From Solwaraspora sp. WMMD406 (GTDB taxonomy: Bacteria > Actinomycetota > Actinomycetes > Mycobacteriales > Micromonosporaceae): a DNA stretch of 64,000 nt. Every line of letters starts with the position of its first letter. Position 1 is the first letter of the stretch. A program made the translations under genes and the position numbers. Positions 18,307 to 27,414 of this stretch are shown one piece after another. The stretch lies in contig NZ_JARUBF010000001.1 in assembly GCF_029626025.1 (NCBI RefSeq), positions 558,001 through 622,000 of the forward strand, in the 5' to 3' direction. The notes below the pieces were generated by a model. It was not told the DNA's origin, made no database searches, and worked only from the letters and a program-made list of their open reading frames with translations.

Positions 18307-18326
18307 GTTGTTGAAGGGTGAACAAC
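18307..18326. promoter_or_regulatory. Candidate MarR operator
   Basis: GTTGTT-N8-AACAAC, an inverted repeat of the spacing favoured by MarR dimers, lies 23 bp upstream of the YceI start in the divergent YceI/MarR region. Binding there would repress YceI and probably marR itself. Confidence 0.6.
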
Positions 18327-18386
18327 TGCAGCAGCAACAATAGACCAGGCAATATTCCACCTGTCAAGTACTGCTACGATGACCAG

Positions 18387-18878
18387 GTGACCGACCATCT
18401 CGCCACCGACCCACGGATCACCGCGATCGGCCTCTTCTTCGAAGTCCACGCGGGTCTGTCGGCTCGCTTCGCGGCACAGTTCGAGGAGCACGGCCTGTCC
18501 ACGGTCGAGTTCGAAGTCCTGATGCGGCTCCGCCGGTCACCCGACCATCAGCTGCGGATGACCGACCTCGCCGCTCAGAGCACCCTGTCCAGCAGCGGCG
18601 TCACCCGAGTGGTGGACCGGATGGAACGCGACGGTCTGGTGTGCCGCCGGGCGTGCCCGTCCGACCGCCGCAGCTCGTACGCCGTACTCACCCAGGCCGG
18701 CGCGCAGCGGCTGGACGAGACGTTGCCCGGACACGTGAAGCTGATCGGCGAGTGGTTCACCGGGCAGCTTGATCCTGACGCCCTGGCCGCCTTTCTCGAG
18801 TCGCTGCGCCGGCTTCGTGACGCGGTGCATCCGGACGCGACGGCGGGCAGTGACGGCGCGGCGGAGGCTGTGGACTGA
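18387..18878 (+). CDS. MarR-family regulator
   Basis: The product has 163 residues from GTG 18387. It has the winged-helix core of MarR: LSTVEFEVLMRLRRSPD, LRMTDLAAQSTLSSSGVTRVV, DRMERDGLV and RSSYAVLTQAG. It is divergently arranged with YceI, the common local-repressor layout. No cysteine sits in the usual OhrR position, so a small-molecule ligand is more likely than peroxide sensing. Starting at 18318 would run the gene through its own operator. Confidence 0.9.
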   Translation: MTDHLATDPRITAIGLFFEVHAGLSARFAAQFEEHGLSTVEFEVLMRLRRSPDHQLRMTDLAAQSTLSSSGVTRVVDRMERDGLVCRRACPSDRRSSYAVLTQAGAQRLDETLPGHVKLIGEWFTGQLDPDALAAFLESLRRLRDAVHPDATAGSDGAAEAVD

Positions 18879-19185
18879 TCCGAACCGCCACCGGCAGAAG
18901 CACCGGCAGAACCCACTACCAAAGACCATCAAAACCGACATAACGCCCGTAAGGAAGGGGTTGATCCGGATACCGTACCCGGGCCGGGAACGTAACGGGG
19001 GGTGCGGCGCGTAGATCCGGACGATCCGTCCGGTGCTGGGGGGCGACTCCGCGCCAGCCCGGGGGGCGTGTCGACGTCCGGCGAGGACCGGCTGCGGTTC
19101 TCGCCGGACGTCCGCGTCACGGACAGCACGAGGACAGCACGAGGACAGCACGAGGACAGCGTCCGCGTCACGGACAGTGTCCGCG
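18879..19185. other. Gene-free region with short tandem repeats
   Basis: It is 307 bp between two convergent genes. From 19121 three exact tandem copies of the 11-mer ggacagcacga are followed by a partial fourth, bracketed by two copies of gtccgcgtcacggac (about 19110-19124 and 19161-19175). No gene is supported. The repeats lie directly after the stop side of the NB-ARC gene and may be replication slippage or part of a termination region. Confidence 0.65.
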
Positions 19186-21837
19186 TCAGGGGGTGCCGTC
19201 GACCCAGCCGACCGCCTTCCGTTCATCCGGCAACAGCTGAACGCCGTTGTCGCGGCAGGCAGCCGCCAACCGGTCCAGCGCGACCATCCGGGCGACCGAC
19301 GTCTCCGTGTTGACGACGAGGCCGACGAGGGCTTCCACCCCGTCGCGCGAATCCAGATTGCGGGCGACGGACCGCGCGGCCACCGCGAACCACTCCACAG
19401 CCAATTCCCGGTCACCGCGCGCAGCGGCGATCGTCGCCTCGATCATCGCGCAACGGGGATCCTCCTCCGCCCCGTTCTGATCAGCGACACCCGTGAGATC
19501 CATCGGCCCGGAGTCGGCCGCAGCCGCTGGTGTCAACTGCGCGCGTAGCTCGGTCAGGGCCTCCTCGGCCGGTCCGAGCCGCCCGTCCTGTGCCAGCGCC
19601 AGGCCGATCGTGCCGATCACCCGACGCCGATGACTGGGGTCGCCGACGCTGGTCAGCGCCGAGAGCACCTGGCGGCCGAGATCGACCGCCCGGGCGTGGC
19701 GTCCCTCCAGCCGGGCCACTTCCGCCAGGTTCGCCCGCGCCAGCACCCGCAGCCGGTCCTCCCCCGCCCGGGCCGCGAGCCGGTCCACCGCCGCGAGGCG
19801 CCGACGGGCCGCCCGCAGATCGCCCACGCGGATCTCGTGCCAGGCGAGGTTCTGCTGGGCGATGGTCATGTCCCGGACCCGACCGGTCCGACCGGCGAGC
19901 GCGAGCACCGTGTGAGCGTGCTGGCGGGCCTCGTCGAACCCGCCGGCCGCCATGCACACGACGCTGAGCAACCCCCGGGCGGCGAGCGCGCCCGCCGTGT
20001 CGCCGGCTTCGGTGAACGTGGCCAGCGCGGCGCGCAACGTGGGCAGTTCCTGCGGACCGGCCGAGTGCTCCACCGCGAGCGCGGCGACGCCGACCTGCGC
20101 CCAAGCGCGCGTCGTGGGATCGGCGTCGGCGGTACGGGGATCGTCGAGCAGCCGACGCAGCCACCGCCGCCCCGCCACGTCGCGACCACGGAACCGCCAC
20201 CAGCGGGGCAGGCTGGCCGCCAACCGCAACGCGGTGTGCGGATCGTCGTTGGCCGAATGCGCCAGCGCCGCCCACAGGTCGCTGGCCACCTCGTCGAGCC
20301 GGTTCACCGTGGCGACCAGCTTGGGTCCGGCCAGGTCCACCGCCGAGCGTTCGGCGAGCGCCGCGAACAGCGCGGCGTGCCGCCGCCGGATCGCGGCGAG
20401 CTCACCACGGGCGGCGGCCCGCTCGGTGGCCAGATCCCGGACCACGTCGATCAGCCGAAACCGGTACGGTCCGACACCGCGCGCCCCGAGCAGCCCCAAC
20501 GCCATCAACCGGTCGAGGTACGGCACCGGGTCGATCGGATCGACCGACGAGTCGGCCGGTTCCACGGCGAGCATGCCCTCGGCCAACTCGACCGACCACC
20601 GGTTGCGGAACACCGAGAGCCGGCGGATGGCGTAGCGCTCACCCGGATTCAGCAGCCGGTAGCTGGCAGTCACCGCGTCCCGCAGAGTGACCGCCACGGT
20701 CGCCCGGGTCGGCGGCGGGCCGGACAGGTCGAGCAGCCGGTCGCCGTACCGGTTGAAGATCTCGTTGAGGTCCAGCGCCCGCCCTCGGGCGGCGGCCAGT
20801 TCGATCGCCAACGGCAATCCACCGAGCCGGCGGACCAGGCCCACCAGGGCACCCACCTCGGTCTGGTGGATCGGTTCGCGGCGGACCTGACGTAGCCGGG
20901 CCAGGAACAGCCGTACGGCTGGGTAGCCGGCGACCGCAGCGAGGTCGGTTTCGGTGTCGGCCGGCGGCACCTCCAACGGCGCCACCGGCCAGACCCGTTC
21001 GTCGGGCAGGCCGACCGGATGTCGGCCGGTCGCCACCACCCGTAGCGCGGCCGCCGAGGCGGTCAGCCAGTGCAGGGCGTCCGCGGTGGCGGCCGGAGCC
21101 CGTTCGACGGCGTCGACCAGCAGCAGCGCCGGGGCACCGGTCAGCCGAGCCGCGAGATCGTTGGTCCGGCCGACGCCGAACACGGTCGCCGTCGCGGTCA
21201 GGATGTCACTGACGGTGGAGCCCTCGGTGATGACGATGCCGCCGATGCCGCCGTGGTGTGCCGCGCCCACCTGCGCGGCCACGGCCAGCGCCAGGCTCGT
21301 CTTGCCGACACCGGCGAGGCCGACCAGGCTGATCAACTGGGTCGGGGGAGCGTCGGGTCCGGTCAGGGCGGCGGCCAGCTCCGCGACGTCACAGTCCCGC
21401 CCGACCAGGTCACCCGGCGGTGGCAGACCCCGGCTGCGTCCCGGCCCGGTCAGCACCATGCTGTCTTCCTCGCCGGCAGGCCCGTCGTCGGTGACAGCGT
21501 CGGCGTCGGTGGCCGGGCCGGCTCCGGCGGTCACCGGTTCGAGGGTCGCCCGGGCCTGGCGTGGGATCACCGGTCGTGGGTTGAGCGTCTGGCCACGGGC
21601 GACGGCCTGGAATTCCGTACGGTCGGGACCTGCCAGCCCGAGCGCGGTGGCGAGCAGGTCGACCGTCGTGCGCTGCGGGCGTGACGACCGGGCCCGCTCC
21701 AGGTCCCGGACCGTACGGATGCCGACGCCGGCCCGGGCGGCGAGTTCGGCCTGGGTCAGCCCGGCGGCCAGCCGCTGGCTGCGAAGTAGTTCGTCGAACC
21801 CGACCCTGCTCTGGTCAGGAGCATGATCCGGACTCAT
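19186..21837 (-). CDS. XRE-NB-ARC-TPR regulator (STAND ATPase)
   Basis: The product has 883 residues: N-terminal helix-turn-helix (RLAAGLTQAELAARAGVGIR), a Walker A loop near residue 171 (GLAGVGKTS), the NB-ARC body with GLPLAIELAAARG, and a long TPR-like helical C-terminus (~480-880). STAND proteins of this kind act as ligand-gated, ATP-switched transcriptional regulators. It is encoded alone and no obvious target is adjacent on its strand. The size and domain order match actinomycete relatives of AfsR-type regulators that carry an XRE instead of a SARP domain. Confidence 0.88.
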   Translation of the reverse strand: MSPDHAPDQSRVGFDELLRSQRLAAGLTQAELAARAGVGIRTVRDLERARSSRPQRTTVDLLATALGLAGPDRTEFQAVARGQTLNPRPVIPRQARATLEPVTAGAGPATDADAVTDDGPAGEEDSMVLTGPGRSRGLPPPGDLVGRDCDVAELAAALTGPDAPPTQLISLVGLAGVGKTSLALAVAAQVGAAHHGGIGGIVITEGSTVSDILTATATVFGVGRTNDLAARLTGAPALLLVDAVERAPAATADALHWLTASAAALRVVATGRHPVGLPDERVWPVAPLEVPPADTETDLAAVAGYPAVRLFLARLRQVRREPIHQTEVGALVGLVRRLGGLPLAIELAAARGRALDLNEIFNRYGDRLLDLSGPPPTRATVAVTLRDAVTASYRLLNPGERYAIRRLSVFRNRWSVELAEGMLAVEPADSSVDPIDPVPYLDRLMALGLLGARGVGPYRFRLIDVVRDLATERAAARGELAAIRRRHAALFAALAERSAVDLAGPKLVATVNRLDEVASDLWAALAHSANDDPHTALRLAASLPRWWRFRGRDVAGRRWLRRLLDDPRTADADPTTRAWAQVGVAALAVEHSAGPQELPTLRAALATFTEAGDTAGALAARGLLSVVCMAAGGFDEARQHAHTVLALAGRTGRVRDMTIAQQNLAWHEIRVGDLRAARRRLAAVDRLAARAGEDRLRVLARANLAEVARLEGRHARAVDLGRQVLSALTSVGDPSHRRRVIGTIGLALAQDGRLGPAEEALTELRAQLTPAAAADSGPMDLTGVADQNGAEEDPRCAMIEATIAAARGDRELAVEWFAVAARSVARNLDSRDGVEALVGLVVNTETSVARMVALDRLAAACRDNGVQLLPDERKAVGWVDGTP

Positions 21838-21922
21838 GGCTGGGAAGCGTACGCAATCGGCTGGCGGACGGTCAGCGGTCGGTCATGCAGACGACGCGAA
21901 AGAAACGGATTTCCGACAGAAC

Positions 21923-23092
21923 CTAGGAAGATCGACGACTGTCGGCCACGCCGAGATCCCGGGCGATGATCATGCGCTGCACTTCGGAGGTGCCCTCGCC
22001 GATTTCCAAGATCTTCGCGTCCCGCCAGAAGCGGGCCACCGGGAACTCGTTCATGAATCCATATCCGCCATGGATCTGGGTCGCTTCGCGGGCGTTCTGC
22101 ACGGCACACTCACTGGCGTGCAGCTTGGCCACCGCCGCCTGCCGCTTGAAATCGTCGCCGGCCAGCATCCGTGCCGCCGCGTCGTAGTAGGCGAGCCGGG
22201 CGGTGTGGGCCCGTACCTCCATGTCGGCGATCTTGAACTGGATGGCCTGGAAGGCACCGATCGGCTGGCCGAAGGCTCGTCGCTGACCGGCGTAGCGCAC
22301 CGACTCGTCCACGCAGCCCTGGGCCAGGCCGACCGCCAACGCGGCGATGGCGATCCGTCCTTCATCGAGAATGCGGAGGAACTGGGCATAACCGCGTCCA
22401 CGTTGGCCGAGCAGGTTCTCCGCCGGCACCCGACAGTCGTCGAAGGTCAACTCGTGGGTGTCCGAGGCACACCAGCCCACCTTCGAGTAACCGGGGGCCA
22501 CGGTGAAGCCGGGCGTCCCGGTCGGAACGATGATCGCGGACAGTTCCTTCGACCCGTCCGGCAGCACACCGGTGACCGCAGTGACGGTGACCAGTGTGGT
22601 GATGTCCGTTCCGGAATTGGTGATGAACGCCTTGGATCCGTTGATCACCCAGTGGTCGCCGTCCAGCACCGCCCGGGTCGCGGTGCCGCCGGCGTCGGAG
22701 CCGAAGCCGGGTTCGGTCAGTCCGAACCCGGCCAACGCCTCACCACTGACCAGTTGCGGCAGCCACCGCTGGCGTTGCGCGTCGGTGCCGAACCGGTAGA
22801 TAGGCATCGCGCCCAGCGAAATCGCCGCCTCCAGGGTGATGGCCACACTCGAGTCGACCCGGGCCAATTCCTCAAGGACCAGGCAGAGCGCGAAGTAGTC
22901 GCCGCCCATCCCGCCGTACTCCTCGGGGAACGGCAATCCGAACAGCCCCATCTTGCCCATCTGCCGGACGATCTCGTAGGGGAAGGCGTGCCGCTCGTAG
23001 TAGTCGCCGATGACCGGCGCGACGACCTCCCGGGCGAACTCCCGGACGGTCTCCCGCAACGCCTCCTGCTCGTCGGTTAGCCTGAAGTCCAT
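21923..23092 (-). CDS. Acyl-CoA dehydrogenase, likely isovaleryl-CoA dehydrogenase
   Basis: The product has 389 residues from ATG 23092 (gaggac upstream). It is a full FAD-dependent acyl-CoA dehydrogenase: GFGLTEPGFGSDAGG, WVINGSKAFITNSGT and the C-terminal ILEIGEGTSEVQ. It is last in a leftward cluster with carboxyltransferase, HMG-CoA lyase, biotin carboxylase and TetR genes, which makes oxidation of isovaleryl-CoA in leucine catabolism the best guess. It passes electrons to ETF. Confidence 0.87.
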   Translation of the reverse strand: MDFRLTDEQEALRETVREFAREVVAPVIGDYYERHAFPYEIVRQMGKMGLFGLPFPEEYGGMGGDYFALCLVLEELARVDSSVAITLEAAISLGAMPIYRFGTDAQRQRWLPQLVSGEALAGFGLTEPGFGSDAGGTATRAVLDGDHWVINGSKAFITNSGTDITTLVTVTAVTGVLPDGSKELSAIIVPTGTPGFTVAPGYSKVGWCASDTHELTFDDCRVPAENLLGQRGRGYAQFLRILDEGRIAIAALAVGLAQGCVDESVRYAGQRRAFGQPIGAFQAIQFKIADMEVRAHTARLAYYDAAARMLAGDDFKRQAAVAKLHASECAVQNAREATQIHGGYGFMNEFPVARFWRDAKILEIGEGTSEVQRMIIARDLGVADSRRSS

Positions 23093-23121
23093 CAGTGTGT
23101 CCTCTCTAGACTGACGAACGG

Positions 23122-23190
23122 CGCTGGACCGGGCTGACGCCACGCGCTGGACCGGGCTGACGCCACGCGCTAGACCGGGCTGACGCCGTG
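23122..23190. repeat. Three tandem 23-bp repeats at the 3' end of the carboxyltransferase gene
   Basis: The unit starts cgctggaccgggctgacgcc and is repeated at 23122, 23145 and 23168. The first two copies are identical. The third, with ctag instead of ctgg, carries the TAG stop of the carboxyltransferase gene and its last codons. The array therefore fills the gap to the acyl-CoA dehydrogenase gene. Confidence 0.9.
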
Positions 23191-24720
23191 CCGGCGGCGG
23201 GAGAAGTGCCGATCCCGCCCGGCGGCCGCCGCGTACCGCCGGATCAACTCGGTCCGCAACTGGTCGGGTGCGACGATGGTGTCCACGACCAACTCGCTGG
23301 CCAGCCGTACCACGTCGATGTCCTGTTCGTACTCGGCCCGACGCGCGGCGACGAAGTCCGCGCGTTCCTCGGGGTCCTCGATCGCCGCGATCTTGTTGGC
23401 GTAGACGGCGTTGACGGCGGCCTCGGCCCCCATCACCGCGATCTTCGCGGTGGGCAGGGCGATCGTGGCGTCCGGGTCGAATCCCGGGCCGGCCATCGCG
23501 TACAGCCCGGCACCGTACGCCTTGCGGACCACCACACAGATCTTGGGTACGGTCGCTTCGGACACCGCGGTGATCATTTTCGCGCCGTGCCGGATGATGC
23601 CCTGCTTCTCCACCGCCGTGCCGACCATGAAGCCAGGCACGTCGGACAGGAACAGCAGCGGAACGTTGAACGCGTCGCAGAGTTGGACGAACCGGGTGGC
23701 CTTGTCCGCCGAGTCGACGAACAGGACGCCACCCTTGAACATCGAGTTGTTGGCGACCACCCCCACGACCTGGCCGGCCAGCCGCCCGAACCCGACGGTC
23801 AGCTCGCGGGCCCACAGCGCCTGGATCTCCAGGAAGCTGTCGGTGTCGAGCAGCCCTTTGACGAAGCGTCGCATGTCGAACGCCTGCCGCTCACTCGCCG
23901 GCACCAGGGCGGCCAGGTCGACGCCGGCCGGTGGGTCGGCGGCGGTGACGGCCGGCGGTGACTGGGTCCAATTGGCCGGCAGGTAGGACAGGTATCGCCG
24001 GACCACGTCGAGGGCGTCGTCCTCGGACTTGCAGAGGAAGTGGCCGACGCCGGACTCAGCGCAGTGCACCCGCGCGCCGCCCATCGCCTCCAGCGTGGTC
24101 TTCTCGCCGGTGACCATCTCCACCATGCGGTCCGAGCCGAGGTACATGCTGGCGTTGCCCTCGACCATCGCCACCACGTCGCAGAACGCCGGGATGTAGG
24201 CACCACCGGCCGCTGACGGCCCGAACAAGGCGCAGACCTGCGGGATCGCGCCGGACGCCCGGACCTGGTTCCAGAAGATCTTGCCGGCTCCGCGCCGGCC
24301 GGGAAAGAGGTCGACCTGGTCGGTGATCCGGGCCCCGGCCGAGTCGACGAGGTAGACCATCGGCACTCCGGTGGCGTACGCGCGCTCGATGATCCGGATG
24401 ATCTTCTCGACGGTACGGGCGCCCCAGGAGCCGGCCTTGACCGTGGAATCGTTGGCCATCAGACAGACCTGCCGGCCGTCGATGGTGGCACTGCCGGTCA
24501 CCACGCCGTCGGCAGGCAGCCCGTCGGCGAGGGCGTTGGCGTGGCGGCCGTCCTCGACGAAGGAACCGGCGTCGACCAGGCGGTCGATCCGGTCGCGGGC
24601 GAAGAGCTTGCCCTTGCTCGCGTTCGCCGCGTGGTACTTTTCCGCGCCGCCGGCCCGGATCCGCTTGTCGAGTCGCTCCAGTGCCTGCTCGTGCTCCAGA
24701 GCCTTGTCGTCACGCGCCAC
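23170..24720 (-). CDS. Acyl-CoA carboxylase beta subunit (methylcrotonyl-CoA type)
   Basis: The product has 516 residues from GTG 24720, which follows a gaggggggc ribosome-binding site; GTG 24753 is an alternative. Carboxyltransferase hallmarks are present: VYLVDSAGARI, GPSAAGGAYIPA, LGSDRMVEMVTGE and FLSDVPGFMVG. It transfers CO2 from biotin to the acyl-CoA. Context (HMG-CoA lyase, acyl-CoA dehydrogenase) argues for 3-methylcrotonyl-CoA rather than propionyl-CoA. A TetR-type operator lies ~34 bp upstream at 24754-24767. Confidence 0.88.
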   Translation of the reverse strand: MARDDKALEHEQALERLDKRIRAGGAEKYHAANASKGKLFARDRIDRLVDAGSFVEDGRHANALADGLPADGVVTGSATIDGRQVCLMANDSTVKAGSWGARTVEKIIRIIERAYATGVPMVYLVDSAGARITDQVDLFPGRRGAGKIFWNQVRASGAIPQVCALFGPSAAGGAYIPAFCDVVAMVEGNASMYLGSDRMVEMVTGEKTTLEAMGGARVHCAESGVGHFLCKSEDDALDVVRRYLSYLPANWTQSPPAVTAADPPAGVDLAALVPASERQAFDMRRFVKGLLDTDSFLEIQALWARELTVGFGRLAGQVVGVVANNSMFKGGVLFVDSADKATRFVQLCDAFNVPLLFLSDVPGFMVGTAVEKQGIIRHGAKMITAVSEATVPKICVVVRKAYGAGLYAMAGPGFDPDATIALPTAKIAVMGAEAAVNAVYANKIAAIEDPEERADFVAARRAEYEQDIDVVRLASELVVDTIVAPDQLRTELIRRYAAAAGRDRHFSRRRHGVSPV

Positions 24721-24753
24721 GCCGCCCCCCTCGCCGCTCGCCACATCGACCAC

Positions 24754-24767
24754 TGAACGATCGTTAA
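24754..24767. promoter_or_regulatory. TetR-type operator upstream of the carboxyltransferase gene
   Basis: TGAACGATCGTTAA differs from the site in front of the tetR gene (28059-28072, TGAACGCTCGTTCA) by two bases, at the centre and near the end. Two near-identical palindromes at the starts of tetR and of an operon it plausibly controls support direct regulation. Confidence 0.7.
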
Positions 24768-24813
24768 TCTACCCTATCGCCGACCCGGCTCGCGCCCCCG
24801 CGACAGTGCCTGT

Positions 24814-24883
24814 CGATCGGCGTCAACCGATCGGCGTCAACCGATCGGCGTCAACCGATCGGCGTCAACCGATCGGCGTCAAC
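24814..24883. repeat. Five tandem 14-bp repeats covering the HMG-CoA lyase stop codon
   Basis: The unit cgatcggcgtcaac is repeated five times without gaps, ending at cgag. The lyase stop (TGA, 24867-24865) lies in the fourth copy, so the last few residues of the enzyme are repeat-encoded. Not a CRISPR array: there are no spacers. Confidence 0.92.
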
Positions 24884-25788
24884 CGAGTCCGAGGGCCGGC
24901 GCGCAGCACCCCGGACGGAAGCTGCCGGCCGACGAGTTCCTCGGCCAGCTCCGCCGCCTCCACCAGCGCGTCCAGGTCGATCCCGGTGTCGATCCCCATG
25001 TCGTGCAGCATGTGCACCACCTCCTCCGTCGCCACGTTCCCGCTGGCCCCGGGCGCGTACGGGCACCCGCCCAGCCCACCGACACTGGCATCGAACTCGG
25101 TGACCCCCAGCTCCAACGCGGCCAGCAGGTTCGCCAACGCCGTACCCCGGGTGTCGTGGAAGTGCAGCAGCATCGGGATCGCCGCCTGCCGATCCCGGAC
25201 AGCCGTCACCAGCTCACGGACCCGGCGAGGGGTGGCCATCCCGGTCGTGTCACCGAACGCGACCCGGTCCGCCCCGTCGGCCACCACCCGGTCGACGATG
25301 TCCGCCACCCGTGCCGCGTCGACGTCCCCTTCGTACGGGCAACCGAAGCTGGTCGCCACGATCACCTCGACGTGCGCCCCCGCGTCGTGCAGCACCGTGG
25401 TCAACTCGGCGATGTCGTCAAGCGACTGCGCGGTCGACCGGTTGACGTTGCGCCGGTTGTGCGTGTCGCTGGCCGAGACCACCACCTCGACCTCGGCGAA
25501 ACCGGCGTCGATCGCCCGCCGCGCCCCACGCAGGTTCGGCACCAGCGCCGAGTACCGTACGCCCGGTACCCGCCGGGCCAGCCGCCAGACCTCGTCGGCG
25601 TCGGCCATCTGAGGAATCGCCTTGGGGTGCACGAACGAGACCGCTTCGATCCGGCGCACCCCGGTGTGGGACAGCGCGTCGATCAGCCGCACCTTGGCCT
25701 CGGTCGGGATCGGCTGCTCGTTCTGCAGGCCGTCACGCGGACCGACCTCGCGGATGGACACGGACTCGGGAAGGGGCGTCACTGCCAT
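24865..25788 (-). CDS. Hydroxymethylglutaryl-CoA lyase
   Basis: The product has 307 residues. DRE-TIM metallolyase features: IREVGPRDGLQNE at the N-terminus, the LLHFHDTRGTALAN metal-binding segment, and GGLGGCPYAPGASGN with the active-site cysteine loop. It cleaves HMG-CoA to acetyl-CoA and acetoacetate, the last step of leucine degradation. It lies between the carboxyltransferase and biotin carboxylase genes. The C-terminal LTPIG arises from the 14-bp tandem repeat. Confidence 0.93.
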   Translation of the reverse strand: MAVTPLPESVSIREVGPRDGLQNEQPIPTEAKVRLIDALSHTGVRRIEAVSFVHPKAIPQMADADEVWRLARRVPGVRYSALVPNLRGARRAIDAGFAEVEVVVSASDTHNRRNVNRSTAQSLDDIAELTTVLHDAGAHVEVIVATSFGCPYEGDVDAARVADIVDRVVADGADRVAFGDTTGMATPRRVRELVTAVRDRQAAIPMLLHFHDTRGTALANLLAALELGVTEFDASVGGLGGCPYAPGASGNVATEEVVHMLHDMGIDTGIDLDALVEAAELAEELVGRQLPSGVLRAGPRTRLTPIG

Positions 25789-25880
25789 GCGTCCAGCTTC
25801 CCGCGCCCGCGCCCGCAGCTCAATGTGTCGGACCGGACACGCCCAGCGGAGGTGCCCGACCCGACCAACCGCCGCGCGTC

Positions 25881-27230
25881 TCAGCGCATCCGGCCGACGA
25901 TCCCGGTGTCGTAGTCACCGGAGACGAACTCCGGATGGTCCAACAGCTCGGCGAAGAACGGCAGGTTGCACTTCGGCCCGGCCAGCTCGAAGTCGGCGAC
26001 CGCGACCCGGGCCCGGGCGATCGCCTCGGCCCGGTCGGCCCCCGACACGATCAGTTTGGCCATCAGCGAGTCGTAGAACGGCGTCACGGTCATACCGGCG
26101 GCGTACCCGGCGTCCACCCGGACGCCGTCCCCGACCGGCTCCGACCAGGCGGTGATCGCGCCCGGTCCGGGCAGAAACCGCTTCGGGTCCTCGGCGTTGA
26201 TCCGCAGCTCGATCGCGTGTCCGCGCGGGGTCAGCGCGTCCGGGTCGAACGTCGGTTCAAGACCGGCGGCGACCCGTAGTTGCTCCTCGACCAGGTCGAC
26301 GCCGTAGACCAGCTCGGTGACCGGATGCTCGACCTGCAGCCGGGTGTTCATCTCCAGGAAGAAGAACTCGCCGGTGGTCGGGTCCAGTAGACATTCCACC
26401 GTGCCGGCGTTGCGGTAGTCGACCGCGACACCGGCCCGCACCGCGGCCGCGAGCAGCTCGCGGCGCAGTTCGTCGGTGATCGCCGGGGACGGCGACTCCT
26501 CGACCAGCTTCTGGTTACGCCGCTGCACCGAGCACTCCCGTTCGCCGAGGGCGACGACCCGGTGACTGCCGTCGGCGGCACGCCACCCGAGGATCTGCAC
26601 CTCGACATGGCGTACCCGGGGAAAGTAGCGCTCGATCAGCACGGACCCGTCGCCGAACATCCGCTCGGCGAACGCGCGGACCTTGTCGAACTCGGCGCGC
26701 AGCGCCGCGTCGTCGGCCGCCACCGCCATGCCCATCCCGCCGCCGCCGGCGGCGGCCTTGACCATGACCGGGTAGCCGATGGTCGCGGCGGCGGCGAGCG
26801 CGACGTCGACGTGTACGGCCGGTTCGGTGGTTCCGGCGGCGACCGGCACGCCGGCGGCGGCCATCAGGTTCCGGGCGTTGATTTTGTCGCCCATCGCCTC
26901 GATCGCGTCGGCGCCGGGTCCGACCCAGATCAGGCCGGCGGCCTCGACGGTACGGGCGAACTCGGCGTTCTCCGACAGGAAGCCGTAACCGGGGTGGACG
27001 GCCCGGGCCCCGCTGGCCTCGGCGGCGGCCAGGATCGCTTCGGCGTTGCGGTAACTCTGCGCCGGGTTGGCCGGCCCCACGCAGATCGCCTGGTCGGCCT
27101 CGGCGACGAAAGGCAGTCCGGAATCGGCCTCCGAGTGGACCGCGACGGTCCGTACGCCCAGTCGGTGGGCGGTACGAATGATCCGCCGGGCAATCTCTCC
27201 CCGGTTGGCCACCAGCAGCGACTCGATCAT
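25881..27230 (-). CDS. Biotin carboxylase subunit without BCCP domain
   Basis: The product has 449 residues: N-terminal ANRGEIARRIIRTA, the ATP-grasp glycine loop KAAAGGGGMGM, EMNTRLQVEHPVTE and FLPGPGAIT. It carboxylates biotin using ATP and bicarbonate. Actinobacterial methylcrotonyl-CoA carboxylase alpha subunits usually carry a C-terminal biotin carrier domain with an MKM motif; this protein stops before it, and no separate carrier gene is in the window. The ribosome-binding site gggggag fits ATG 27230. Confidence 0.9.
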   Translation of the reverse strand: MIESLLVANRGEIARRIIRTAHRLGVRTVAVHSEADSGLPFVAEADQAICVGPANPAQSYRNAEAILAAAEASGARAVHPGYGFLSENAEFARTVEAAGLIWVGPGADAIEAMGDKINARNLMAAAGVPVAAGTTEPAVHVDVALAAAATIGYPVMVKAAAGGGGMGMAVAADDAALRAEFDKVRAFAERMFGDGSVLIERYFPRVRHVEVQILGWRAADGSHRVVALGERECSVQRRNQKLVEESPSPAITDELRRELLAAAVRAGVAVDYRNAGTVECLLDPTTGEFFFLEMNTRLQVEHPVTELVYGVDLVEEQLRVAAGLEPTFDPDALTPRGHAIELRINAEDPKRFLPGPGAITAWSEPVGDGVRVDAGYAAGMTVTPFYDSLMAKLIVSGADRAEAIARARVAVADFELAGPKCNLPFFAELLDHPEFVSGDYDTGIVGRMR

Positions 27231-27414
27231 GTTCTCCCCCTGGGTCGGGGCGCCCGGTCGGACGTACGGATCAGCGTCAGCCCGTGCCGGACGCGGGTCG
27301 GTCAGCCCGCTCGGGGACGGCGGTAGCCGTCGGCCTACGCGGGATGATGGCGGTGTCGGTCAGCAGACATCGGAGCGCGGTGTCGGCCAAGCCCGCGAAA
27401 CGCGCGGTGTCGGG

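Noticed and set aside
24814-24883. Short direct repeats as a possible CRISPR array
   Set aside because: The 14-bp units are contiguous with no spacers, and no cas genes are nearby.
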